NCBI GenBank assembly: GCA_963758365.1
Contig: CAVWVB010000001.1
Coordinates: 620,001-684,000, forward strand
Direction: 5' to 3'
DNA: 64,000 nucleotides
Origin: Dokdonella_A sp963758365
GTDB lineage: Bacteria > Pseudomonadota > Gammaproteobacteria > Xanthomonadales > Rhodanobacteraceae
Positions 54,797-62,537 of this stretch are shown here, one piece after another. The notes below the pieces were generated by a model. It was not told where the DNA came from. It saw nothing but the letters and a program-made list of their open reading frames with translations, and made no database searches. The translations under genes and the position numbers were made by a program. Every line of letters starts with the position of its first letter. Within the stretch, counting starts at the first letter, position 1.

Positions 54797-55504
54797 TCAC
54801 CCGGTCACGGCAATGCCGAGAGCGCCGCGCAATTCATGCAGTTCCTGCTCGAGGCTCGCGTCGGCTGACGTGGTCTCGGCGAGTTCCTGTCGAACCAGTT
54901 CTCCCAGCCGATGGCGCATGCGGTGCACGGCGACCGCCAGCGTGTTGCGGCGCAGGCCAAGGCGTTCGGCGACCCGCGCGTACTCGGCTTCGTCCGGACG
55001 CTCGACGAGGAATTCGCGCAGCGCGTCGAACAAATCGCGCTTGCCCACGTGCTCGGCCTCGTCGCGCAGCTGCGTCAGGGCGCGTCCCAGCACGGTCACC
55101 GCCCAGGCGCGCTCGAAGGCCTGCTCGGGACCCTCGCCCTCGGGCGCGGGTGCGACGCCGGCCTCTTCGTCCAGCGAGTCGATGCGCACGGTTCCGCCGC
55201 GTTTGATCGCGTGCGACGCGACGTCGCTGCTGATCAGATAGCGTTTCAGGATGGTCAGCAGATAGGTCCGAAATCGCCCGCGTTCGCGATCCGCGCCGTC
55301 GTGCCAGGACTGATCTAGGAAACGCAGGAAGAACGCCTGCACGAGGTCTTCCGCGACATCGGGTGGGTAGCCGCGGCTGCGCACATACGTGAGTACCGGT
55401 GGCCGGTAGATTCGACACAACGCTTCCAGCGCCGTGCGCGCATGCTGCGCGTCGCCGCGCGCCTGAAGCACGATGCTCCATCGCGTCGTATCGAACCGGC
55501 TCAT
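54797..55504 (-). CDS. ECF-like RNA polymerase sigma factor
   Basis: A 235-residue sigma-70 family factor. Region 2 is clear (FDTTRWSIVLQ, PPDVAEDLVQAFFLRFLD, GRFRTYLLTILKRYL) and region 4 is a helix-turn-helix (VAERLGLRRNTLAVAVHRMRHRLGELV). It is the first gene of a three-gene unit: sigma, sigma-like, kinase-TPR. A GATAAT element 34 bases upstream (55538-55543, minus strand) could be its -10 box, without a matching -35. Membership of the kinase-associated ECF groups is inferred from context and the TTRWS start. Confidence 0.83.
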   Translation of the reverse strand: MSRFDTTRWSIVLQARGDAQHARTALEALCRIYRPPVLTYVRSRGYPPDVAEDLVQAFFLRFLDQSWHDGADRERGRFRTYLLTILKRYLISSDVASHAIKRGGTVRIDSLDEEAGVAPAPEGEGPEQAFERAWAVTVLGRALTQLRDEAEHVGKRDLFDALREFLVERPDEAEYARVAERLGLRRNTLAVAVHRMRHRLGELVRQELAETTSADASLEQELHELRGALGIAVTG

Positions 55505-55995
55505 CCGCGTCTACTCGAGGGCGTACTCCGGGGGCCGATTATCGCGCAAACCCCAAGGGTAGGCGCTGGCCACGCGGGCGGCTCAGCAGGACACGAAACG
55601 CCCGTTCGGCGGCGCTCGCAGCGCGGGCAGAACCTCACGGCGTTTGATCCGGCGAAAGGTCAAGTGCGGCGGTTGGAGGCGAAATCGAGGTTGCCGGTCT
55701 TGGCGTGATTCGCTGTCGTACGTCCGGATGGATCCGCGGCACTCATGATTCGCGAAAGGCAGTCGCGTGATCACAACCAGCTGTCGCTTCGAACCCGATC
55801 GTCGAAAACCGGATTTCGTCTCGCTGTTCGACCCGGCGCTTCCGCCGGCCGGCTCGCTGTAGCCGCTCGTGTAATCGTCCGCGTCGTTCTTCGAATCCGT
55901 GGGGGCATCCGGATTCTGCGGGATGCGGACGAGACCGCACGATCAGCCGGGAGCGTCCATTGCAGCGGCACCCACCTCTCGCATCGGAGAAAGTC
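55505..55995. other. Divergent region between the sigma gene and a secreted-protein gene
   Basis: A 491-bp region with no convincing gene on either strand. It must contain the promoters of the sigma-kinase unit (minus strand) and of the tail-motif secreted protein (plus strand). CGGAGAAAG just before 55996 is the ribosome binding site of the latter. Confidence 0.4.
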
Positions 55996-57675
55996 ATGTC
56001 GAACCATCCCCACCTCCCGTCTTCGCGTAGCGCCGACGACCCTCGTTCACGGACTCGGAGCTACGGCAGCAGCCGTCGTTGCGATCCCTCCGACATTTCC
56101 CTTGCAGATCAGGAGGCGGCTGGAAATATCCGGCGCGCGATAGCGGCAACCATCGCGCTGCTCGGCATCTTCGCCGGTAGCAACGCATTCGCGTCGCTCG
56201 ACAGCGACCCCTACGTCTACGACCCGACATTCAACCTGGGACTGGTGATCGAGGACCGCTTTGCGGCGACGACCACCGAGAACCAGCAGCTCGCACAGAA
56301 ACTCGTGCGCCTGTCCAATGGCGACGTCGTCGTTGCCGGACTCGTTCCCGCCGCGTTCCAACCCAACCAGACCAATGGCGCATTCAACCTCGGTCTGGTG
56401 CGCTACGGCGCCGATGGCAGCCGCGTGCCATGGTCCAATCCGACGCCGGCGTTCAGCTATTTCAACAACATGTATGTCGACTACCCGAACAACAGCCAGG
56501 CGGGTTACACGGCCGTACGCGACATCAAGACGATCGCGGGCTATATCTATGTCCTGCTCGACATCACGCGCATCGACGGCAATCACGACGTGGACATCGT
56601 GGCCGTCGGCGAAAGCGGGGAGATCATCGGTGACTACACTGCTTTCGGCACTGCCCTGTTCGAGACCGGTGCGGGTCTGGCTACCTATTCGGTACCCAAT
56701 TGCATTGGCGTCCTTTCATGCCAGAAGGTGATCGCCGTGGCGACCTACCAGCAGCCTTCGGGACGGGAAATCATCACCGCAAAACGCTTCGACATGGGCG
56801 ACAACGGCCCGCCGGCGTTCATCCTGAATGGGACCCTGTCCGTGGATACCGCGTTCGGGCCGTTCGGTAACGGCGCCAACGACTATCTAATGCCGGACAT
56901 CGCGTGCGCGGCGCATACGCAATGTTCGGTCCATGCCAGTGGAGTCGCCGCCGTGCGCACGACCACGGGCACGCCGACGATCTACATCGGCGCGGATTCC
57001 CTGTGGAGCGGCCAGGATCGTGATGCGGTGGTGCTCGCGATGGATGGCGGCTCCGGCGACGCGCTGGGAGGCTTCGGAACAGGCGGCGGATTCTCGTGGA
57101 ATCCGATCGATGCGGGCGGCACCGAAAGCGAAATCACGGTCGGCGTCGTGGCGAGCACCGAGGGCGATCCCGCGACGGACCGGATCTATGCGGTAGCCCA
57201 TGTCGCGCTGCCCTGCGCCAGCAGCAGCGGCATCGGCGTGGTCAAGGTTGTCGGCGTTACCGGCGCGAGGGACACCGGTTTCGGAACAGGCGGCAAACTC
57301 GTGTTTGGCGGTGACGACGATCCGAACTGCAACACCGCGAGCGCGATCAGCGATATACCGTTCGGCGTCGCGCTCGACGGAAGGCGCCTGGCGGTCGCGG
57401 GCGAGAGCGGTTTCATCGCGGTGATCGTGCCGGTATTCGGCCCGCAGCTGAGTATCGTGCGTGCGACAGACGGACACGTTGCCGACATGTATGAACAAAT
57501 TCCGGCGCGCGCGGATGGATCGCCTTGGGGGACGTACTACCTACGCGACATCATCGCCGACGGCGACGGCAGGTTCACCGGCACCGGTTATCTGATCGAC
57601 CAGGATCTGGACAAGCCGCTATTCGGTACCACGCGGTTCAGTTCCGATCGCATCTTCGGCGATGGATTCGATTGA
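55996..57675 (+). CDS. Secreted repeat protein with IFGDGFD tail
   Basis: A 559-residue protein, probably exported: a hydrophobic stretch AIAATIALLGIFAGSNAFA at about residues 47-65 follows an unusually long, Ser/Arg-rich N-region. The rest looks like a beta-propeller with delta-60-like elements (DTAFGPFGNG, DTGFGTGGKLVFGGD) and many short strands. It ends exactly in DRIFGDGFD. The start at 55996 has GGAGAAAG before it; a later start would give a more usual signal peptide, but I see no better site. It stands next to the sigma-kinase unit, divergently. Function unknown. Confidence 0.75.
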   Translation: MSNHPHLPSSRSADDPRSRTRSYGSSRRCDPSDISLADQEAAGNIRRAIAATIALLGIFAGSNAFASLDSDPYVYDPTFNLGLVIEDRFAATTTENQQLAQKLVRLSNGDVVVAGLVPAAFQPNQTNGAFNLGLVRYGADGSRVPWSNPTPAFSYFNNMYVDYPNNSQAGYTAVRDIKTIAGYIYVLLDITRIDGNHDVDIVAVGESGEIIGDYTAFGTALFETGAGLATYSVPNCIGVLSCQKVIAVATYQQPSGREIITAKRFDMGDNGPPAFILNGTLSVDTAFGPFGNGANDYLMPDIACAAHTQCSVHASGVAAVRTTTGTPTIYIGADSLWSGQDRDAVVLAMDGGSGDALGGFGTGGGFSWNPIDAGGTESEITVGVVASTEGDPATDRIYAVAHVALPCASSSGIGVVKVVGVTGARDTGFGTGGKLVFGGDDDPNCNTASAISDIPFGVALDGRRLAVAGESGFIAVIVPVFGPQLSIVRATDGHVADMYEQIPARADGSPWGTYYLRDIIADGDGRFTGTGYLIDQDLDKPLFGTTRFSSDRIFGDGFD

Positions 57676-57751
57676 GCTCGGCCAACTTCGAGATCGTTGA
57701 CCCCGCTCGGTCCTTGCGCTTGGCAGTGAGATGGCGCGAACCGAACGTGGG

Positions 57752-58477
57752 TCAGCGATTGCCACCGACCAGGGTTCCGATCTGCTCGCCTCGCATGATG
57801 CGCATGAGGTCGCCCTCACGCGACATGTCGTAGATGCGCAGTGGAATCCGGTGATCGCGGCACAGCGCGATCGCGCTCGTGTCCATGACCTGCAGGTTGC
57901 GCTGGATCACATCCTCGTAGGACAGGTGTTCGTAGCGTGTCGCGCTCGCGTCCTTGGCCGGGTCGGCGGTGTAGACGCCGTCGACCTTGGTGGCCTTGAG
58001 CAGGAGGTCGGCACCGACCTCGATCGCGCGCAGCGCTGCCGCCGAGTCCGTGGTGAAGAACGGATTGCCCGTGCCCGCGGCGAACAGCGCGATGCGGCCC
58101 TTTTCGAGATGGCGGATCGCGCGGCGGCGGATGAAGTCCTCGCAGACCTCGTTGATCTTGATCGCGCTCATCGTGCGCGCGACACCGCCGGCCTTTTCGA
58201 TCGCGTCCTGCATTGCGAGCGCGTTCATGACCGTGGCGAGCATGCCCATGTGGTCCCCGGTGACCCGGTCCATGCCGGACGCGGCCAGACCGGCGCCACG
58301 GAAGATATTGCCGCCACCGATTACCACGCCGACCTGTACGCCGCTGCGCTGCACCTCGATGATCTCGCGCGCGAGCCGCTGCAATACGTTGGGGTCGATG
58401 CCGTAGTCGGCTTCGCCCATGAGTGCTTCACCGGACAGCTTGAGGAGGATGCGCTTGTACTTGATATCGGCGGGCAT
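57752..58477 (-). CDS. pyrH: UMP kinase
   Basis: A 241-residue bacterial UMP kinase (amino acid kinase fold) converting UMP to UDP. Motifs KRILLKLSGEALMG, GGGNIFRGAG, GTGNPFFTTDSAA and KATKVDGVYTADP are intact. The start at 58477 matches the family; an upstream start at 58507 adds ten residues. Expected neighbours tsf and frr are displaced, by a TRIC-type gene on one side and by an accessory island on the other. Confidence 0.97.
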   Translation of the reverse strand: MPADIKYKRILLKLSGEALMGEADYGIDPNVLQRLAREIIEVQRSGVQVGVVIGGGNIFRGAGLAASGMDRVTGDHMGMLATVMNALAMQDAIEKAGGVARTMSAIKINEVCEDFIRRRAIRHLEKGRIALFAAGTGNPFFTTDSAAALRAIEVGADLLLKATKVDGVYTADPAKDASATRYEHLSYEDVIQRNLQVMDTSAIALCRDHRIPLRIYDMSREGDLMRIMRGEQIGTLVGGNR

Positions 58478-58581
58478 GGGCGATTCCGGCGGGCAAAACA
58501 CGCGCATTGTAGCCGCAGATCGGTGCTCGCGCGTGCGCCCGAGCGGCGTGGCACTGGAGTTCCGCAGCGCGCTGCGGAACC

Positions 58582-59247
58582 ATGCACGGGATGAAGACCT
58601 TGATCCTGATCCTCGACCTGTCCGGCACGTTCGTGTTCGCGCTCAGCGGGGCGACGGCCGGCGTGCGGCGCCGTCTCGACCTGTTCGGCGTGCTGGTGCT
58701 CGCGTTCGCCGCGGCCAACTCCGGCGGAATCGTGCGCGACCTGATGATCGGTGCGGTCCCGCCGGCTGCGATCCGCGACTGGCGCTACGCGGCGGTGTCC
58801 GTTTTCGCGGGCGCGCTGACCTTTGTCTGGGCGCCGCGGATCGAACGCCTGCGCAATCCGGTGCGCCTGTTCGATGGGGCCGGACTTGCCCTGTTTGCGG
58901 TCGTCGGCGCGAACAAGGCACTGGCCTACGGACTGGATCCGCTCATGGCCGCCTTGCTCGGCATGCTGACCGGTATCGGCGGTGGCATCGTGCGCGACGT
59001 GCTGCTGGCCGAAGTGCCCCTGGTGCTGCGCGCGGACCTCTATGCGGTCGCCGCGCTCGCGGGGGCCGCGGTGGTCGTGATCGGTGCTGCGCTGAATCTG
59101 TCGTCGACGGCGGCGATGTTTGCGGGCGCCATGCTGTGTTTCGGCCTGCGTGTTCTGGCGATCCGGCACGGGTGGGGGCTGCCGGTTGCGGGCAGCCTCG
59201 ACAAGATCGGCGCGGTGCCGACTGCCGGCGAGGACGAGTCGCGCTGA
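58582..59247 (+). CDS. TRIC/YadS-type (UPF0126) membrane channel protein
   Basis: A 221-residue inner-membrane protein of the trimeric intracellular cation channel-like family (UPF0126, YadS). Two copies of the repeat are visible: FALSGATAGVRRRLDLFGVLVLAFAAANSGGIVRDLMIG and ALFAVVGANKALAYG followed by MLTGIGGGIVRDVLLAE. About seven helices. Prokaryotic members conduct potassium. An internal ATG at 58591 is an equally good start. It sits on the opposite strand between pyrH and tsf, two genes that are normally adjacent. Confidence 0.88.
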   Translation: MHGMKTLILILDLSGTFVFALSGATAGVRRRLDLFGVLVLAFAAANSGGIVRDLMIGAVPPAAIRDWRYAAVSVFAGALTFVWAPRIERLRNPVRLFDGAGLALFAVVGANKALAYGLDPLMAALLGMLTGIGGGIVRDVLLAEVPLVLRADLYAVAALAGAAVVVIGAALNLSSTAAMFAGAMLCFGLRVLAIRHGWGLPVAGSLDKIGAVPTAGEDESR

Positions 59248-59337
59248 TCGCGCGTGGTTCCAGAGGCGCGGACCCGCGTTCGGCCAACCGCAAGGCCGCG
59301 GCGACCGCGGCCTCGCTGCGTACCGACCTGGCGGGGG

Positions 59338-60216
59338 TCAGGCGAGTCCGGCTTGTTTCATGACTTCGGCCGCGTAGTCTTCGACGACCTTTTCGATGCC
59401 TTCACCGACCGCGAGGCGTTCGAAACGCAGCACTTCGGCACCGGCCTTCTTGAGCGTCGCCTCGACCGTCGCATTGGTGTCGAGCACATAGGGTTGCCCG
59501 GTCAGGGTCATTTCCGAAACCATCTTGTTGACCTTGCCCGAGGTGATCTTCTCGAGGATTTCGGCCGGTTTGGCCTTGTCCTTCTCGGATACCTGGGCCA
59601 GCGCGATGTCGCGCTCCTTGGCGACGATCTCGGCCGGCACATGGGCCGCCGAAACGTAGGCCGGGTTCATCGCCGCGATGTGCATCGCGATGCCTTTGGC
59701 CAGCTCGGCCGAACCGCCCTTGACCTCGACCAGCACGCCAATGCGCCCGCCATGAACATAGGCGCCGATCGTGTTCGTGCTGTCCATGCGCACCATGCGC
59801 CGGATCTGGATGTTCTCGCCGACCTTCGCGACCAGCGCCTGGCGCGCCTGGTCGACGCTGCCGCCCGCAGGCCAGACCATGTCGAGCAGTTCCTGCGCGT
59901 CGGGAGCACCACTGTTGAGTGCGATCCGCGCGACGTCATTGGCAAACGCGAGGAAATTCGCATCCTTGCCGACGAAATCGGTTTCGCAGTTGATCTCGAC
60001 CAGGGCGGCCTTGTGGTCGTCCTGGGCGAGCACGACGCGACCTTCGGCGGCGACCCGGTCGGCCTTCTTGTCGGCCTTGGCCAGACCCTGCTTGCGCAAC
60101 CACTCGATCGAGGCGTCGATGTCGCCGCCGTTCTGAGTCAGCGCCTTCTTGCATTCCATCATGCCGGCGCCGGAACGCTCGCGCAGTTCCTTGACCCGCT
60201 GTGCAGTGATTTCCAT
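59338..60216 (-). CDS. tsf: Translation elongation factor Ts
   Basis: A 292-residue nucleotide-exchange factor for EF-Tu. The UBA-like N-terminus (VKELRERSGAGMMECKKAL) and TDFVGKDANF are intact. The start at 60216 is conserved; longer frames upstream are unlikely. It follows rpsB by 176 bp on the same strand, as usual. Confidence 0.98.
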   Translation of the reverse strand: MEITAQRVKELRERSGAGMMECKKALTQNGGDIDASIEWLRKQGLAKADKKADRVAAEGRVVLAQDDHKAALVEINCETDFVGKDANFLAFANDVARIALNSGAPDAQELLDMVWPAGGSVDQARQALVAKVGENIQIRRMVRMDSTNTIGAYVHGGRIGVLVEVKGGSAELAKGIAMHIAAMNPAYVSAAHVPAEIVAKERDIALAQVSEKDKAKPAEILEKITSGKVNKMVSEMTLTGQPYVLDTNATVEATLKKAGAEVLRFERLAVGEGIEKVVEDYAAEVMKQAGLA

Positions 60217-60392
60217 GGTGTCCTCGAAAGTGCGGGCGGCGCGCATTGCGCGCCGCTGTTTCAATGATCGGATCGTCATTCCGCCTGCGGGCATGACGTC
60301 ACGGAGATGGGTAACCGGTCCCGGGCTGCGCCGTGCGGCGTTTCCGCATTCGTGCGCGACCGGGCCGCCATCGTGCGGCGCGGAGACGACGC

Positions 60393-61388
60393 CTAGTCGG
60401 CAGCCGGTGCCTCGCTGACCTCGGAATTGCCGGCCGCGGTCTTGTCCGCGTCAGCCTTGCCTGCTTCAGGCTTGTCCGCTGCGGGCTTTTCCGCCGGCGC
60501 CTTGCTCGTGTCAGCCTTGGCGGTTTCCGCCTTGTCGGTGCGGGCCGCCGGGCTGCGCCTTCCGGCCGGAGCGCGCCTGCCCGGAGCCGGTTTGCGCGGC
60601 GCGGGTTTGCGGCGATCGTCGCGCTCGCGCGATTCCTTGGCGACCGGGTTGCCGTCGGCGTCGAGTTCGACGAAGTCGTCCTTCTCACCCACCGCCATCT
60701 GCGGTGCGGCTGCCTTGCCCTCGAGCACGGCATCGGCGGCGGCGCTCACATACAGCTGCACCGCACGGATCGCATCGTCGTTGCCCGGAATCGGGTAGTC
60801 GACCAGCGCGGGGTCGTAGTTCGTGTCGACCACTGCGACCACCGGGATGCCGAGCTTCTTGGCTTCCTTGATCGCGATGTCCTCGTGTCCGATGTCGACG
60901 ACGAACAGCGCGTCCGGAAGACGGTTCATTTCCTTGATGCCGCCCAGCGATTTTTCCAGCTTCTCGCGCTCGCGGATGCGCGCCAGGACCTCATGCTTGA
61001 CGAGTTTTTCGAAACTGCCGTCGGCAGCCATCGTCTCGAGTTCCTTGAGGCGCGCAACCGATTGCTTGACAGTGCGGAAGTTGGTCAGCATGCCGCCAAG
61101 CCAGCGCTGCGAGATCGAGGGCATGCTGCAGCGCGCGGCTTCTTCGCGGATCGCCTCGCGCGCCGATCGCTTGGTGCCGACGAACAGGATCGTGCCGCGC
61201 TTCTGCGCTATGCCCGAGACGAAATTCATCGCATCGCTGAACAGCGGCAGGGTCTTTTCGAGATTGATGATGTGGATCTTGCCGCGCGCGCCGAAGATGT
61301 ACGGCGCCATGCGCGGATTCCAGTAGCGGGTCTGATGACCGAAATGCACGCCGGCTTCTAGCATCTGGCGCATGGTGACTTGAGGCAT
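60393..61388 (-). CDS. rpsB: 30S ribosomal protein S2 with long low-complexity tail
   Basis: A 331-residue S2 protein. The conserved body (residues 1-227; MLEAGVHFGHQTRYWNP, RWLGGMLTNFRTV, PVVAVVDTNYDP, PGNDDAIRAVQLY) is complete. The C-terminal 100 residues are a Lys/Ala/Pro/Arg/Asp-rich tail, first basic (RRKPAPRKPAPGRR) then acidic-alanine repeats (AEKPAADKPEAGKADADK). E. coli S2 has 241 residues, so the tail is about 90 residues extra. It is probably disordered on the ribosome surface. Confidence 0.96.
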   Translation of the reverse strand: MPQVTMRQMLEAGVHFGHQTRYWNPRMAPYIFGARGKIHIINLEKTLPLFSDAMNFVSGIAQKRGTILFVGTKRSAREAIREEAARCSMPSISQRWLGGMLTNFRTVKQSVARLKELETMAADGSFEKLVKHEVLARIREREKLEKSLGGIKEMNRLPDALFVVDIGHEDIAIKEAKKLGIPVVAVVDTNYDPALVDYPIPGNDDAIRAVQLYVSAAADAVLEGKAAAPQMAVGEKDDFVELDADGNPVAKESRERDDRRKPAPRKPAPGRRAPAGRRSPAARTDKAETAKADTSKAPAEKPAADKPEAGKADADKTAAGNSEVSEAPAAD

Positions 61389-61765
61389 GTGAAACTCCAC
61401 GAATAGGGGCGCACCGCGCGAGCAGCACGGTGAAACCCGGGGTTGGACCTCCACGCATCCGCCGCGTGCGACTCCTTGCGGAGCACCCCGAACGCGGTGA
61501 CGATACGTGTGCGGATTCGGCGCAATTGCCGTGGCGACCTTGAGGATTGCCCCCGTGGCCGCATTTTCGTTTTGCCGCCAACAACTTACGAAGTCGGACG
61601 ACGAAACCATACAATTATAACGAGTGCGCCGCGTCCGCGCCAGCGGGTGAGCGGTCGACTCCGACAGCCTGCCTGCCCGCGCCGGCGTGCATCGGCGGCC
61701 CGGGGTCTCCCAGCGGAAGATTGCGGCGGCGCTCCCTCTCCATCGATGCCGCAAACAGAGAAGCC
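61389..61765. other. Divergent rpsB-map control region
   Basis: A 377-bp gene-free region. It includes an AT-rich patch with promoter-like boxes on both strands near 61586-61619. Between that patch and rpsB lie about 200 bp that would form the rpsB leader; S2 leaders in other gammaproteobacteria fold into a regulatory RNA, but I could not confirm such a fold here. Confidence 0.45.
61586..61619. promoter_or_regulatory. Likely back-to-back promoters for map and rpsB
   Basis: On the plus strand TTACGA (61586-61591), 18 bases and TACAAT (61610-61615) resemble a sigma-70 promoter for map. On the minus strand TATAAT (complement of 61614-61619) is a perfect -10 box oriented toward rpsB, though no good -35 is seen. 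The patch stands out in GC-rich surroundings. Confidence 0.5.
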
Positions 61766-62533
61766 ATGCCCGTCACCGTCAAGACCCCGGAACAGATCGA
61801 AAAGATGCGCGTCGCGGGCCGTCTCGCCGCGGAGGTGCTGGAAATGCTCGTTGCGCACGTGAAACCCGGCGCCAATACCGAGGAACTCGATCGCCTCGCC
61901 TACGAGCACATCGTCAACGTGCAGAAAGCCGTTCCGGCCAACGTCGGCTACAAGGGATTCCCGAAGACCCTGTGCACGTCGGTCAACCATGTGATCTGCC
62001 ATGGCATTCCGAATCCCGGCAAGGTTCTCAAGGACGGCGACATCGTCAACATCGACGTGACCGTGATCAAGGACGGGTGGCACGGCGATACGAGCCGCAT
62101 GTATTTCGCGGGTACGCCGTCGGTGCTCGCGCGGCGCCTGGTCGACACGACCCTCGAGGCGATGCTGACCGGAATAGGCCAGGTGCGGCCCGGGGCGACG
62201 CTCGGCGACATCGGCCACGCGATCCAGCGTCACGCGGAAGCACAGGGATTTTCAGTCGTGCGCGAGTATTGCGGACACGGGATCGGGCAGGTCTATCACG
62301 AGGATCCGCAGGTCCTGCATTACGGCAGTCCGGGAACCGGCCTCAAGCTGGTCAAGGGCATGACCTTCACGGTCGAGCCTATGATCAACGCGGGCAAGCC
62401 GCATACGCGCCTGCTGCCGGACGGCTGGACGGTGGTCACCAAGGACCACTCGTTGTCGGCGCAGTGGGAGCACACCGTCGTGGTCACCGACGACGGCTAC
62501 GAAATCCTGACCGCCTGGCCGAACGCGGCCTGA
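61766..62533 (+). CDS. map: Type I methionine aminopeptidase
   Basis: A 255-residue metalloprotease that removes N-terminal Met from new proteins. Ligand motifs are VNHVICHGIP, NIDVTVIKDGWHGDTSRMY, YCGHGIGQVYHEDP, FTVEPMIN and QWEHTVVVT. The start at 61766 fits the conserved MPVTVKTPEQIEKMRVAG. It is divergent from rpsB and followed 4 bases later by glnD, a common arrangement in gammaproteobacteria. Confidence 0.97.
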   Translation: MPVTVKTPEQIEKMRVAGRLAAEVLEMLVAHVKPGANTEELDRLAYEHIVNVQKAVPANVGYKGFPKTLCTSVNHVICHGIPNPGKVLKDGDIVNIDVTVIKDGWHGDTSRMYFAGTPSVLARRLVDTTLEAMLTGIGQVRPGATLGDIGHAIQRHAEAQGFSVVREYCGHGIGQVYHEDPQVLHYGSPGTGLKLVKGMTFTVEPMINAGKPHTRLLPDGWTVVTKDHSLSAQWEHTVVVTDDGYEILTAWPNAA

Positions 62534-62537
62534 CTCC

